A DNA stretch of 46,161 nt from Atopobiaceae bacterium (GCA_017533825.1 JAFWIE010000093.1:1-46161), one strand, 5' to 3'; shown: positions 27,943-37,769, counted from the stretch's first letter. Translations and numbers: made by a program. Notes: generated from the letters alone by a model not told the origin.

Positions 27943-30756
27943 ATGGCAAACCGGTATAAGAAGACCACGAATCTGCCGCGCACGAAGTTTGCGATGCGCG
28001 CGAATCTGGCACAGAACGAACCCAAGCGCCTTGCTGCTTGGGAGGAGGCGGGCGTCTACGAGCTCGCGCTCAAGAAGAACGAGGGGCACGACAAGTTCGT
28101 GTTGCACGACGGCCCTCCATATGCCAACGGTCCGATTCACCTCGGCCATGCGCAGAACAAGATCAGCAAGGACATCATCAACCGGTATTGGATCATGCAG
28201 GGACGCGAGGTGCCCTACGTGCCCGGTTGGGACTGCCACGGCCTTCCCATCGAGCATAAGGTCGAGGACATGGTGGGCCAGGACAAGTTCCGTGAGCTTC
28301 CCACCGAGACCATTCGTCGTCTCTGCCGCGAGATGGCCGTCGAGCAGGTTGACACGCAGCGTCAGGGCTTCAAGCGCCTGGGCGTGCTGGGGGAGTGGGA
28401 CAATCCCTACCTCACCTATACCAATGACTACGATGCCACCGACGTGGAGATTTTCAAGGCGATTTGGGACTCCGGTGCCATCTATCGTGGCCGCAAGCCG
28501 GTGCACTGGTGCAGCCACTGCCACACGGCGCTCGCCGAGGCCGAGATTGAGTACGGTGACGAAGTGAGCCCTGCCATCTTCGTGCGCTTCCAGATGACGA
28601 CGGTGCCCCAAGGACTTGAGGACTGGGATGGCAAGCTTGATGTGGCCATCTGGACGACGACCCCTTGGACGCTTCCGGCGGATGACGCTGTCATCCTTCA
28701 TCCTGAGGCGAGCTATGTGGCGGTCGAGCACGATGGTCGGGCGGCCATCTTTGCGGAGGCGCTGTGGCAGAAGTGCGCCGCGAAGTTCGGCTGGGAGGAC
28801 GCGGCCCTCGTGAGGGGAACTGATGGCGAGGCATGGCACGCGACGGGCACAGAGCTCGCCGAGAACCGCTACCTGCAGCCCATCTTCGGCGATCAGGGCG
28901 AGACGGGTAAGTTCATCTACGCCGACTACGTGACGCTCGAGGATGGCACGGGCATCGTGCACTCGGCTCCCGGCCACGGTGTGGACGACTACCTTGCGGG
29001 CATGAAGTTTAACGTGCCCGTGGTGATGCCGGTTGACGACGACGGCGTGTTCTTCTCGGGCGAGGGCATGGGCACCGGCGGCCCCTTCAGTGGCATGGAA
29101 GTCAACGAGGCCAATCCAAAGATCATCAAGTGGCTTGACGAGCGTGGCATGCTCATCCTCCACGAAGACATGAGCCACAGCTATCCGCATTGCTGGCGCT
29201 GCAAGAATCCCGTCATCTTCCGTGCGACGAGTCAATGGTTCGTCTCGATGGACAAGACTGGCCTTCGCCAGACCGCCCGTGAGGCGCTCGACCACGTGGA
29301 CTTCTACCCGTCGCATGCGGTTAAGCGCATCGGCTCCATGGTCGAGGGAAGGCCGGACTGGTGCATCAGCCGCCAGCGCAACTGGGGCGTGCCTATTCCG
29401 GCGTTCACTTGCCAGGACTGCGGCGAGTCGGTGATGAATGATCAGACGCTCGATGCCGTCATCAAGCTCTTCCGCGAGCAGGGCTCCGACCACTGGTTCA
29501 CCGACGATCCCGCGAGCTACTTGGGTGATGCCTGCACCTGTCCCAAATGCGGTAGCCACAACCTCAAGGCCGATCGCGACATCCTGGACGTCTGGTGGGA
29601 CTCTGGCGTCTCCCATACGGCCGTTTGCCGCCACCGCGACAACCTCGAGTTCCCTGCAGACATGTACCTCGAGGGCTCGGATCAGCATCGTGGCTGGTTC
29701 ATGAGCTCGCTTATGACGAGTATCGGAGCCTATGGTGTGGCGCCGTACAAGGCAGTCGTCTCTCAGGGCTTCACGCTTGATGGCCAGAGCCGCAAGATGA
29801 GCAAGTCTCTGGGCAACGTCATCGACCCCAACGAGGTGTGCGCCACGCGTGGTGCCGACGTTCTGCGCCTGTGGGTCGCTTCCGTGGACACTTCCGTTGA
29901 CGTGCCCTGCGACGATCAGATTCTCAACCACGTGGGCGAGGCGTATCGCCGCTTCCGCAATACCTTCCGCTTCCTGTTGGGCGAGATTGAGGATCAGTTC
30001 GATCCCGCGATGGATGGTGTACCCGTCGAGGATCTGCTTCCCTACGACAAGCTCATGCTCGCCCGACTGTGCGAAGTGCATGACGAGGTGAGCGAGGCAT
30101 ACGCAGGGTATCGCTTCAATCAGGTCTATCGCACGCTCTATGACTTCGTAATCACAGAACTCTCCAACGGCTATCTCAACGCGACGAAGGATCGTGTGTA
30201 TTGTGAGGCCCCGCAGAGCTTTGCACGTCGCAGCGCACAGACGGTGTGGGCACACATCCTCTCGATGCTCCTGCGCGACCTGCAGCCTATCCTCGCGTAC
30301 ACGACGGACGAGGTCATGACCTTCCTGCCCGCGAGCATGCGCGATGGCGAGCGCTTCGCCGCGCTGCTCTCGTGGTGGGAGGCGCCGATGTCGGCAGAGG
30401 AGCGCGCACCCTACCTGCCCGTCTACCAGGCGGTCGTGGATTCGCGTGCGGCATTCACCAAGTCGTACGAGGAGGCAATCGGATCGGGTGCCATCACCGA
30501 GAAGACGACGCAGGCCGCCTGTGCTGAGCTCACGGTTCCCACCGAGATGCTCACGTTGCTCACGGGCAATCTGGGCTGTGACCTCGCGGAGCCGTTCGTC
30601 TGCGCGCGAGTGTCTCTGGTTGGGGGCGACGAACTCACATGCACGGCTGTGCCGGCCGAGGGCGAGAAGTGCGAGCGCTGCTGGAACTGGCGCGACTTGG
30701 GTCCTGACCACCTGTGCGCGAGATGCCACGAGGCGGTTGCCGTCATTGAGCGTTAG
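27943..30756 (+). CDS. ileS: isoleucyl-tRNA synthetase
   Basis: IleRS charges tRNA-Ile with isoleucine. The 937-residue protein is full length for the bacterial form. The class I signatures are HLGH in NGPIHLGHAQN (about residue 62) and KMSKS in RKMSKSLGN (about 618). The editing domain lies in between (TTPWTLPADD, GIVHSAPGHG). The C-terminal zinc ribbon has CERCWNW and CARC. The start at 27943 follows AGGAAGGA; an in-frame ATG further up adds unconserved residues. lspA follows after 42 bp and a hairpin. Confidence 0.97.
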   Translation: MANRYKKTTNLPRTKFAMRANLAQNEPKRLAAWEEAGVYELALKKNEGHDKFVLHDGPPYANGPIHLGHAQNKISKDIINRYWIMQGREVPYVPGWDCHGLPIEHKVEDMVGQDKFRELPTETIRRLCREMAVEQVDTQRQGFKRLGVLGEWDNPYLTYTNDYDATDVEIFKAIWDSGAIYRGRKPVHWCSHCHTALAEAEIEYGDEVSPAIFVRFQMTTVPQGLEDWDGKLDVAIWTTTPWTLPADDAVILHPEASYVAVEHDGRAAIFAEALWQKCAAKFGWEDAALVRGTDGEAWHATGTELAENRYLQPIFGDQGETGKFIYADYVTLEDGTGIVHSAPGHGVDDYLAGMKFNVPVVMPVDDDGVFFSGEGMGTGGPFSGMEVNEANPKIIKWLDERGMLILHEDMSHSYPHCWRCKNPVIFRATSQWFVSMDKTGLRQTAREALDHVDFYPSHAVKRIGSMVEGRPDWCISRQRNWGVPIPAFTCQDCGESVMNDQTLDAVIKLFREQGSDHWFTDDPASYLGDACTCPKCGSHNLKADRDILDVWWDSGVSHTAVCRHRDNLEFPADMYLEGSDQHRGWFMSSLMTSIGAYGVAPYKAVVSQGFTLDGQSRKMSKSLGNVIDPNEVCATRGADVLRLWVASVDTSVDVPCDDQILNHVGEAYRRFRNTFRFLLGEIEDQFDPAMDGVPVEDLLPYDKLMLARLCEVHDEVSEAYAGYRFNQVYRTLYDFVITELSNGYLNATKDRVYCEAPQSFARRSAQTVWAHILSMLLRDLQPILAYTTDEVMTFLPASMRDGERFAALLSWWEAPMSAEERAPYLPVYQAVVDSRAAFTKSYEEAIGSGAITEKTTQAACAELTVPTEMLTLLTGNLGCDLAEPFVCARVSLVGGDELTCTAVPAEGEKCERCWNWRDLGPDHLCARCHEAVAVIER

Positions 30757-30761
30757 CACTG

Positions 30762-30784
30762 GTCCCTCGCCTCGGGCGAGGGAC
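30762..30784 (+). other. hairpin between ileS and lspA
   Basis: GTCCCTCGCC pairs perfectly with GGCGAGGGAC around TCG. It lies just before the GAGGAGG of lspA, with no T-run, so it could be a processing or attenuating stem rather than a full terminator. Confidence 0.5.
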
Positions 30785-30798
30785 GTCGAGGAGGTATG

Positions 30799-31329
30799 AT
30801 GGAAACAAGACTCTCTGCCCTCGGAGGCAAGGGACTTCATCTCTTCTTGTTTTGGGTCATCGTGATCTTGGTCGTCCTGGTTGACCAGGCGACCAAGGCC
30901 GCGGCCATTGAGGTCATTGCGGATGGAAACAGCGTTCTCATCCCAGGCATCATCGACCTCGTGCACGTGGAGAACACCGGCGCTGCCTTCTCCATTGGCG
31001 AGGGCAACGGCGTTCTCTTTGTTATCGTGGCCCTTGCGTTCCTTATTGGCTCATGCTCCTTCGTTTGCCGCGAAGAAGAGCTGCCGTTGGGAATCGTTGC
31101 AGCGGTGGCACTCATTGCAGGGGGTGGCTTGGGCAACATGATTGATCGCCTGATGAATGGATCCGTCACCGACTTCCTCTCGACCGCGTTCATGAAGTTT
31201 CCCGTCTTCAATGTGGCCGACATCTGCGTGACCGTTGGCGTTGCGTGCGCAATCATTGGCTACTGGATCTGGGACTCACGTCAGGAACGGAAGGCCGACA
31301 GCCGCGACAGCGACGCACGCCATGCCTAG
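30799..31329 (+). CDS. lspA: lipoprotein signal peptidase II
   Basis: LspA cuts the signal peptide from prolipoproteins in the membrane. The 176-residue protein has four hydrophobic segments and the two catalytic aspartates in GGLGNMIDRL and FNVADICVTVG. VDQATKAA and ENTGAAFSI are the usual N-terminal conserved blocks. Two ATGs stand in tandem at 30796 and 30799. The second has the better distance from GAGGAGG. It overlaps the next gene by 8 bp, so both are translated together. The C-terminal tail after residue 157 is charged and dispensable-looking. Confidence 0.94.
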   Translation: METRLSALGGKGLHLFLFWVIVILVVLVDQATKAAAIEVIADGNSVLIPGIIDLVHVENTGAAFSIGEGNGVLFVIVALAFLIGSCSFVCREEELPLGIVAAVALIAGGGLGNMIDRLMNGSVTDFLSTAFMKFPVFNVADICVTVGVACAIIGYWIWDSRQERKADSRDSDARHA

Positions 31330-32341
31330 GGCTGTGGAGGGGCTCGTCGGCCCCGATTCCGACGGCAAGCGACTCGATACCTACCTTACGAAGCTTCCGG
31401 GCGCACCAAGCAGATCCGCGTGCGCCAAGCTCGTAGCCGCTGGGGAGGTCACAATCAACGGGACGCTCGCGACGAGCAAGTCGGAGCGCGTGCTCCTTGG
31501 GGACCGCATCGTAGCGAATCTGAATGACGAGCATTCGAAGGGCCCCTTGGCACCTAACTTCTCCATCGCACTAGACATCCGATTTGAAGACGATTACCTC
31601 ATGGTCCTCTCTAAGCAGGCGGGATTGGTCTGCCATCCGAGTCCTGGTCATGAGGACGATACCTTGGCAAATGCCCTCGTTGCGCACTGTGGTTACGACC
31701 ACCTTGGCATGCTGCAGGGGGAGGAGCGGCCCGGCATCGTGCACCGACTTGATCGGGATACGTCCGGGCTCATGCTGACGGCAAAGGATGACGAGACGCA
31801 GCATGCATTGCAGGACCTCATTCGCCTGAGGATTCTTGACCGGCGCTATCTCACGTTGGTGCAAGGCTTCGTCGCGCCGGACGAGGGGACCATCACAACG
31901 GGCATCGCGCGCTCGAGTCGCGACCGCACGCGCATGATGGTGAGCGATGAGCCAGGTGTGCGAGAGGCGATAACGACGTTCCGTACATTGGAGCGATTCG
32001 AGGCTGGTCCACGCGATGATGGCTTCTCGTTGCTGGAGTGTCACCTCTTCACGGGGCGGACGCACCAGATTCGTGTCCACATGCGCCACATCGCTCACCC
32101 GGTGGTAGGCGATCAGGTGTATGGCCTGCGCACGAAGCGTGGGCGCGAGGAGCCGCGCAATCTGGGTCTCGAGCGTCAGTTTCTGCACTCTTGGCGCATC
32201 GCATTCGACCATCCGGTGACGGGCGCGCACATCGAGCTGAAAGATGCGCTTCCTCAGGACCTACAGGAGATACTCGCATCCATCGCAGACAGCTCGATGG
32301 GGAGGACAGCCGCTGGACTGGAAGTGCTGGGTCAAGACTAG
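31322..32341 (+). CDS. RluA-family pseudouridine synthase
   Basis: The 339-residue enzyme converts uridine to pseudouridine in ribosomal RNA (RluD-like class). It has an N-terminal S4 RNA-binding domain (RSACAKLVAAGEVTINGTL) and the catalytic motif HRLDRDTSGLML (about residue 141). Also seen are the conserved LLECHLFTGRTHQIRVH and HPVVGDQVYG. The gene begins inside the end of lspA, an arrangement common in Gram-positives. The ATG at 31322 is fixed by this overlap and by RAVEGLVGPDSDGKRLD. Confidence 0.93.
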   Translation: MPRAVEGLVGPDSDGKRLDTYLTKLPGAPSRSACAKLVAAGEVTINGTLATSKSERVLLGDRIVANLNDEHSKGPLAPNFSIALDIRFEDDYLMVLSKQAGLVCHPSPGHEDDTLANALVAHCGYDHLGMLQGEERPGIVHRLDRDTSGLMLTAKDDETQHALQDLIRLRILDRRYLTLVQGFVAPDEGTITTGIARSSRDRTRMMVSDEPGVREAITTFRTLERFEAGPRDDGFSLLECHLFTGRTHQIRVHMRHIAHPVVGDQVYGLRTKRGREEPRNLGLERQFLHSWRIAFDHPVTGAHIELKDALPQDLQEILASIADSSMGRTAAGLEVLGQD

Positions 32342-32352
32342 CCAATCAGCGG

Positions 32353-32358
32353 TATAGT
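32353..32358 (+). promoter_or_regulatory. -10 box before the glycosyltransferase
   Basis: TATAGT lies in the 61-bp gap after the RluA-type gene, 45 bp ahead of the GTG start. A small GTGAGC/GCTCAC stem follows at 32375-32388. An internal promoter is possible, but the gene could also be read from upstream. Confidence 0.35.
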
Positions 32359-32402
32359 ACAGGGAGGCCAAACGGTGAGCCAGCTCACAGGAGGAGGACT
32401 CG

Positions 32403-33689
32403 GTGGAACTCAACAGCATGGGGCTTACCCCCATCGTCATCCTTAACTTCTGCATAGGCACGTTCTTTACGGTCGCGTACCTGTATCAACTGATATACAT
32501 GCTCGTGGTGCTCCGCCGCGGGATGGTGAGACTTGCGCCGGCGAAGAAGAACCATAGCTATGCGTTCGTCATTGCTGCACACAACGAGGAGCCGGTCATT
32601 GGCAACCTCGTGCGTTCCATCAAGGCACAGGAGTACGAGGGGGATATCGGCTGCTTTGTGATTGCCGACAACTGTACGGATTCCACGGCGCAACTTGCCC
32701 GCGAGGCGGGCGCCGTTGCCTGGGAGCGCGACGACCTCGTGCGCAAGGGGAAGAGTTGGGCGCTTGACTACGCCTTCGCACGGCTCATAGACGAGTACGG
32801 TGACCGCTTCGAGGCTTTCTTCGTGATGGATGCCGACAACATCATCGCACCGAATTACGTCGAGGTCATGAATCAGGCATTCGATGTGGGATATCTGGTG
32901 TGTACGAGCTACCGCAACTCGAAGAACTTCGACTCGAGCTGGGTGAGCTCGGCGTATGCCACATGGTTCTTGCGAGAGGCGCGCTTCCTCAACAACCCGC
33001 GCATGATGCTGGGCACGAGCTGTGCCATCTCTGGCTCGGGGTGGATGGTCGCCGCATCGATCGTGCGCGGTATGCATGGCTGGCGCTTCCATACGCTCAC
33101 CGAGGACATCCAGTTCTCTACGTTCTGCTGCGCACACGGCATCCAGATCGGTTTTGCGCCGGCCGAGTTCTTCGACGAGCAACCGGTCACCTTCAAAGCG
33201 TCATGGATTCAGAGGATGCGTTGGACAAAGGGCTTCTACCAAGTCTTCTTTTCGTACAACAAGAATCTTCTCAAGGGCATCGTCGTTGACCATCGGTTTG
33301 CCTCTTACGACATGCTTATGACCATCGCGCCCGCTATGCTGCTCACGCTCATCTCGGTGCTCGTGAACGGGGGCTATTTGGTGGTCGGTTGGCTGAGCCA
33401 TGGCTTCTTTGCCACGCGGTCGGAAATGCTGATGTGCCTCGGGTCGCTCATTATGACCTTCGGGATGATGTACCTCACGTTCTTCATTATGGGCATCATT
33501 ACCACAATCAGCGAGCGCAAACACATTCATGCGCGCAAGCGCTGGCGCCTGTTCACGAACCTCTTCACGTTCCCCCTCTTCATGCTTACGTATGTGCCCA
33601 TCACGGTCGCCGCACTCTTCAGAAAGGTCGAATGGGTGCCGACGAAGCACGACATCGCGGTGACCTTCGACGACGTGGTTGCCAGCTGA
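32403..33689 (+). CDS. family 2 processive glycosyltransferase
   Basis: The 428-residue membrane protein resembles cellulose/hyaluronan synthase-type GT2 enzymes. It has an N-terminal helix (VILNFCIGTFFTVAYLYQLIYML), a catalytic domain with AAHNEE, DNCTDST, MDADN (about 141), TEDIQF (about 233) and QRMRW (about 270), then about four C-terminal helices. It should use a nucleotide sugar to build an envelope or exopolysaccharide. The GTG at 32403 follows AGGAGGAGG with proper spacing and keeps the hydrophobic segment intact. Sugar and product are unknown. Confidence 0.88.
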   Translation: MELNSMGLTPIVILNFCIGTFFTVAYLYQLIYMLVVLRRGMVRLAPAKKNHSYAFVIAAHNEEPVIGNLVRSIKAQEYEGDIGCFVIADNCTDSTAQLAREAGAVAWERDDLVRKGKSWALDYAFARLIDEYGDRFEAFFVMDADNIIAPNYVEVMNQAFDVGYLVCTSYRNSKNFDSSWVSSAYATWFLREARFLNNPRMMLGTSCAISGSGWMVAASIVRGMHGWRFHTLTEDIQFSTFCCAHGIQIGFAPAEFFDEQPVTFKASWIQRMRWTKGFYQVFFSYNKNLLKGIVVDHRFASYDMLMTIAPAMLLTLISVLVNGGYLVVGWLSHGFFATRSEMLMCLGSLIMTFGMMYLTFFIMGIITTISERKHIHARKRWRLFTNLFTFPLFMLTYVPITVAALFRKVEWVPTKHDIAVTFDDVVAS

Positions 33690-33762
33690 ATCCCGTGCAG
33701 TGGGGGAATTACAGGTTGCTTCGGTGTCAGTATGAGGAAGAGCTCAGATTGACGATAGATTC

Positions 33763-34117
33763 ATGTATACCTATTGGAAGCAACATGGAACATGGGGGGA
33801 AGGATTACCCATAAGACTGGAAGACTTGAGTCCCGAACAGATCGAGCTGGCTAAGGCGTGCAGCACACGCGAGGAGCGTCTGGCGTTCATTGCCGACAAT
33901 GGGATTGACCTCACCGATGAGGAGATGGATACCCTCGCGGGTGGCACCGGTCTATTCAGCGGTCTATTCAGTGGAAAAAAGGAGAATTGTTGCGGAATCG
34001 CCAAAAAAGCACACATGGGTGAAGACGGGTCGCAATCGTCCAAACAAAACCTTCGGCAACGTCTTTTCGGATATGGAGTTCCGCTGCACTGCGTGCGGCA
34101 AGACGAAGTGGTCCTAG
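33763..34117 (+). pseudogene. Nif11-type leader precursor, frameshifted, with zinc-ribbon-like tail
   Basis: The leader LEDLSPEQIELAKACSTREE, then GIDLTDEEMDTLAGG, matches Nif11-like RiPP leader peptides with a double-glycine end. After GLFSGLFSGKKENCCG the frame shifts: one extra base in GGAATCGCC (about 33992-33998) hides SPKKHTWVKTG…FSDMEFRCTACGKTKWS in the next frame, stopping at 34117. Removing one A gives a 100-120 residue protein with CC…CxxC. Initiation is also doubtful: AAGGA precedes ATA at 33811, as if an ATG had mutated; the ATG at 33763 has no good site. No modification or export enzymes are adjacent. It may be a dead gene. Confidence 0.7.
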
Positions 34118-34178
34118 AGCTAGCGCACGTTCCTTACGTGAATTGCACTCTCCCTCGATTGCGCTAATTCCAACCTGA

Positions 34179-34184
34179 TACAAT
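34179..34184 (+). promoter_or_regulatory. -10 box of guaB
   Basis: TACAAT stands 37 bp before the guaB start, in the gap after the frameshifted precursor gene. The -35 box is not clear. Confidence 0.4.
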
Positions 34185-34220
34185 CTGTCCAAGGTTTTTC
34201 GGCGAAAGGAGCATTTTCCT

Positions 34221-35729
34221 ATGGCAACGTTCTTTACGGAAGAGTCCCACACCTTTAGTGAGTACCTACTCGTCCCCGGCTATTCCTCGGCTCAGAACAT
34301 TCCGCAGAACGTGTCGCTCCAGACGCCTCTTGTGCGCTATCGTCGTGGCGAAGAGCCCGCCATCAAGCTCAATGTTCCTATGACCTCGGCCATCATGCAG
34401 TCGGTCTCGGGGCCACGGCTTGCTGTTGCGCTCGCTCAACAAGGTGGTATATCGTTCATCTACGGTTCCCAGACGGCTGAGGACGAAGCGGCGATGGTGC
34501 GCGAGGTCAAGGCATCAAAGGCGGGGTTTGTCGTCTCTGCTGCCAACCTCACGCCTGGTATGACCTTGGCCGACGTGAAGGCGCTCAAGGAGGAGACTGG
34601 CTATAACACCATGCCCGTCACGGATGATGGTACGTGCAACGGCAAGCTGCTCGGCATCGTGACCAGTCGCGACTGGCGCCCGAGCCGCGATCCGGACGAC
34701 AAGCGTGTGCGTGACTTCATGACCCCGCTCGAGAAGCTCATCGTCGCTCCCGAGGAGAGCACACTCAGCGATTGCAACGACATCATTTGGGATCACAAGC
34801 TCAATGCGCTGCCCATTGTGGATGCCGGGGGGCATTTGGTTTCCATCGTCTTCCGCAAGGACTATGACTCCCACAAGGAGAATCCCCTTGAGCTGCTCGA
34901 CCGTCACAAGCGTTACCTGGTTGGTGCGGGCATCAATACGCGCGACTTTGCGGAGCGCGTGCCGCTACTTGTCGAGGCGGGCGCTGACGTGCTGTGCATC
35001 GACTCGTCTGAGGGCTATTCCGAGTGGCAAAAGATCACGATTGACTGGATTCGCGAGCACTACGGCGAGTCGGTGAAGGTTGGCGCAGGCAACGTGGTGG
35101 ATGCTGAGGGCTTCCGGTATTTGGCTGAGTGCGGCGCCGACTTCGTCAAGGTGGGCATCGGTGGCGGCTCTATCTGCATCACGCGCGAGCAGAAGGGCAT
35201 CGGTCGCGGCCAGGCTTCCGCCGTTATCGACGTGTGCGCAGAGCGAGATCGCTACTTCGAGGAGACGGGCATCTACGTGCCGGTATGCTCCGACGGCGGC
35301 ATCGTGTACGACTACCACATGACGCTCGCGCTGGCCATGGGTGCGGACTTCCTCATGCTCGGACGTTACTTTGCGCGCTTCGACGAGAGTCCGACGCGGC
35401 GTCTCAACGTGAACGGCAACTACGTCAAGGAATACTGGGGCGAGGGCTCCGCGCGCGCTCGCAACTGGCAGCGTTACGACCTCGGCGGCAAGAAGGGCCT
35501 CACCTTCGTCGAGGGTGTGGACTCCTACGTGCCGTACGCCGGTTCGCTCAAGGACGGTGTCGAAGCGTCTCTCACCAAAGTACGCCACACCATGTGCAAC
35601 TGCGGTGCACTCGACCTTGCGGAGTTGCGCGACAAAGCAAAGATCACGCTCGTCTCTGCCACCTCACTCGTCGAGGGCGGCGCGCACGACGTCATCCTCA
35701 AGGACAGCACCGAGGCGAACTTCCGATAG
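34221..35729 (+). CDS. guaB: IMP dehydrogenase
   Basis: IMPDH oxidises IMP to XMP, the committed step of GMP synthesis. The 502-residue protein has the barrel with CBS domains inserted at about 95-220 ([36 protein letters not shown]). The catalytic loop [17 protein letters not shown] carries Cys near 318, and the Arg-Tyr flap is in the ARNWQRYD region. [12 protein letters not shown] and [12 protein letters not shown] are further conserved blocks. AAAGGAG precedes the ATG. A strong terminator follows. Confidence 0.95.
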   Translation: MATFFTEESHTFSEYLLVPGYSSAQNIPQNVSLQTPLVRYRRGEEPAIKLNVPMTSAIMQSVSGPRLAVALAQQGGISFIYGSQTAEDEAAMVREVKASKAGFVVSAANLTPGMTLADVKALKEETGYNTMPVTDDGTCNGKLLGIVTSRDWRPSRDPDDKRVRDFMTPLEKLIVAPEESTLSDCNDIIWDHKLNALPIVDAGGHLVSIVFRKDYDSHKENPLELLDRHKRYLVGAGINTRDFAERVPLLVEAGADVLCIDSSEGYSEWQKITIDWIREHYGESVKVGAGNVVDAEGFRYLAECGADFVKVGIGGGSICITREQKGIGRGQASAVIDVCAERDRYFEETGIYVPVCSDGGIVYDYHMTLALAMGADFLMLGRYFARFDESPTRRLNVNGNYVKEYWGEGSARARNWQRYDLGGKKGLTFVEGVDSYVPYAGSLKDGVEASLTKVRHTMCNCGALDLAELRDKAKITLVSATSLVEGGAHDVILKDSTEANFR

Positions 35730-35756
35730 AGAGTACTGCGTTTAGCGCAATAAAGA

Positions 35757-35810
35757 GACAGTCCCCCTCGTAGCCAACCGTCACGGTTCTACGAAGGGGA
35801 CTGTCCTTTC
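35757..35810 (+). terminator. intrinsic terminator after guaB
   Basis: GACAGTCCCC-CTCGTAG pairs with CTACGAAGGGGACTGTC with one bulge, followed by CTTTCTTG. The loop is GCCAACCGTCACGGTT, itself partly paired. Confidence 0.8.
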
Positions 35811-35879
35811 TTGTCATTCATGCGGTACCGTCAAAGGAATGCTAGTACGAGTACGTTGCATGAGGATTCGAGCAGTCCA

Positions 35880-36716
35880 ATGAAGAAACCAAACATGAAG
35901 GCGCTCTCCGTACGGTTGCCGTTGCTGTTTGTGGCCAGCATGGTGGCCATCATGGGCGTCATGATTCCCTTGGTGTACTTTCGCTTCCAAAGCAGGATGA
36001 TAGACCAGTACACGCGCAGGGCAGAAGGTGTTATTCAGCAGAATCTCCACTTCACCATCCAAGATACTGGCGTTGGCATGGATGAGTCGTTCATACCCAA
36101 ACTGTTTGATCCCTTCGTGCAAGAGGATGCCACTACCACCAATCGCTATGGCGGGAGTGGGCTTGGCATGGCCATCACGAAGAACATGGTTGATCTGATG
36201 GGCGGCAGCATAGCTGTCGAGAGCAAGAAGGGACTGGGCACGACCTTCAACGTCACCATTCCATTGCAACGGGCACAAGAGGTTGAGATGACCGAAACGA
36301 CGACTCCGAGCGAGTCGAGCGTCTCTGTGGCGGGTCTTCATGTGCTGATTGCGGAGGACATGGAGATGAACGCGGAAGTCCTTGCGGACCTGCTCGAAAT
36401 CAAAGAGATCACCTCAGAGTGGGCGGAGAATGGCAAAATCGCGGTCGAGATGCTGGCTCAGAGTGAGGAACACCACTTTGACGCCGTTCTGATGGACATG
36501 CGGATGCCAATCATGGATGGCCTGACCGCCACGCGCGAGATTCGAAAGCTCGATCGAACGGACGCCAAGGAGATGCCGATTATCGCGCTTACCGCTAATG
36601 CCTTCGAGGAGGATGTGTAGGCGTGCATTCAGGCGGGCATGAACGCGCATCTCTCCAAGCCGGTGGACATAGACGCCTTGGAGCAGACGCTCGGCAGATT
36701 GCTCGCAGGTGAATAG
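35880..36716 (+). pseudogene. hybrid histidine kinase, internally deleted and stopped
   Basis: The frame starts with a membrane helix (LPLLFVASMVAIMGVMIPLVYF) and IDQYTRRAEGVIQQNL, then jumps straight into the end of an HATPase domain (QDTGVGMDESF, DPFVQED, GGSGLGMAI, GTTFNVTIPL). The sensor, the dimerisation/His domain and the N-box are missing, so an in-frame deletion of hundreds of residues has occurred near 36050. A receiver domain follows (HVLIAEDMEMN, LMDMRMP). It is cut by TAG at 36618-36620 where Gln is expected (EEDV-Q-ACIQAGM), and the coding continues to LSKPVDIDALEQ and a stop at 36714-36716. It cannot autophosphorylate and is almost surely non-functional. Confidence 0.88.
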
Positions 36717-36730
36717 GCACAACTGGTGAG

Positions 36731-36773
36731 AGAAACAAAAGGAACGGCCCCCCTTGTGGTGGGGGACCGTCCC
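36731..36773 (-). terminator. intrinsic terminator of pta
   Basis: On the minus strand GGGACGGTCCCCC pairs with GGGGGGCCGTTCC, followed by TTTTGTTTCTC. It stands 25 bp past the pta stop. Confidence 0.8.
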
Positions 36774-36797
36774 GTGTGGAGTGATCTCCGTGGTTCG

Positions 36798-37769
36798 TTA
36801 GGCCATCTGGGCCTGGACGCAGGTGATGGCAACGACGCCCACGATGTCGTCGGCGGAGCAACCGCGGCTTAGGTCATTGACGGGCTTCGCGATGCCCTGC
36901 AGGACCGGGCCGTATGCCTCAGCCTTCGCGAAGCGCTGCACGAGCTTGTAGCCGATGTTGCCGGCCGCGAGGTCCGGGAAGACGAGGATGTTTGCGTTGC
37001 CGGGAACCTTGGAGTCAGGGGCCTTGAGCAGACCAACGCTGGCCTCGAGAGCTGCGTCGAGCTGGAGGTCGCCGTCGAGTGCGAGCTCGGGTGCCTTCTC
37101 CTTGGCAAGGCGCGTGGCCTCCTGGACCTTCTCGGCGGTGTCGCCGCCGGCGGATCCCATGGTCGAGTAGGAGAGCATGGCAACGACGGGTTCGTCGCTC
37201 ATGAGGCTCTTCCACGTCGCGGCTGAGGAGATGGCGATCTCGGAGAGTTGATCGGCGTCGGGCGCGATGTTGAGACCGCAGTCGGCAAAGAGGAGCGTGC
37301 CGTCCTCGCCGTACTCGGTGGGGGTGCACATGATGAAGAAGGAGCTCACGAGCTTCGTGCCGGGAGCGGTCTTCAGGATCTGCAGGGCGGGGCGCAGGGT
37401 GTTTGCCGTAGAGTGGCAGGCACCGCTCACGAGACCGTCTGCATCGCCGAGCTTCACCATCATGGTGCCGAAGTACGTGGCGTCGTCCATCTGAGATCGT
37501 GCCTGCTCGAGGGTGACGCCCTTCTTCTTGCGGAGCTCATAGAAAGCCTGAGCGTACTCCTCGTGCTTCTCGGCGGTCTTGGGATCAATGACGGTGGTGC
37601 CGTCGACCTGGATCTGGCTGGGGTCGCCGAGAATGACGAGGTCGGCAATGCCCTCGGCGACGATCTTCTGCGCGGCCTCGATGGTGCGCGGATCCTCGCC
37701 CTCGGGAAGAACGATGGTCTTCTTGTCCGCCTTGGCGGCGGCCTTCATCTTGTTGAGAAAGTCACTCAT
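36798..37769 (-). CDS. pta: phosphate acetyltransferase
   Basis: Pta converts acetyl-CoA and phosphate to acetyl phosphate, feeding ATP production by acetate kinase. The 323-residue length is that of the short Pta form without regulatory domain. Conserved blocks include IVLPEGEDPRTIEAA, GDADGLVSGACHSTANTLRPALQI, the SSFFIMCTP region, FADCGLNIAPDA and NILVFPDLAAGNIGYKLVQR. AAGGAGAGG precedes the ATG at 37769; an upstream ATG at 37814 adds unconserved residues. An acetate kinase gene is not next to it, unlike in many bacteria. Confidence 0.94.
   Translation of the reverse strand: MSDFLNKMKAAAKADKKTIVLPEGEDPRTIEAAQKIVAEGIADLVILGDPSQIQVDGTTVIDPKTAEKHEEYAQAFYELRKKKGVTLEQARSQMDDATYFGTMMVKLGDADGLVSGACHSTANTLRPALQILKTAPGTKLVSSFFIMCTPTEYGEDGTLLFADCGLNIAPDADQLSEIAISSAATWKSLMSDEPVVAMLSYSTMGSAGGDTAEKVQEATRLAKEKAPELALDGDLQLDAALEASVGLLKAPDSKVPGNANILVFPDLAAGNIGYKLVQRFAKAEAYGPVLQGIAKPVNDLSRGCSADDIVGVVAITCVQAQMA

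Noticed and set aside
27835..30966. A 1043-codon open frame on the minus strand across ileS
   Set aside because: It is antisense to a certain ileS gene over its whole length, with His/Arg/Asp-rich composition typical of frames opposite GC-rich genes. It has no recognisable domain or ribosome site.
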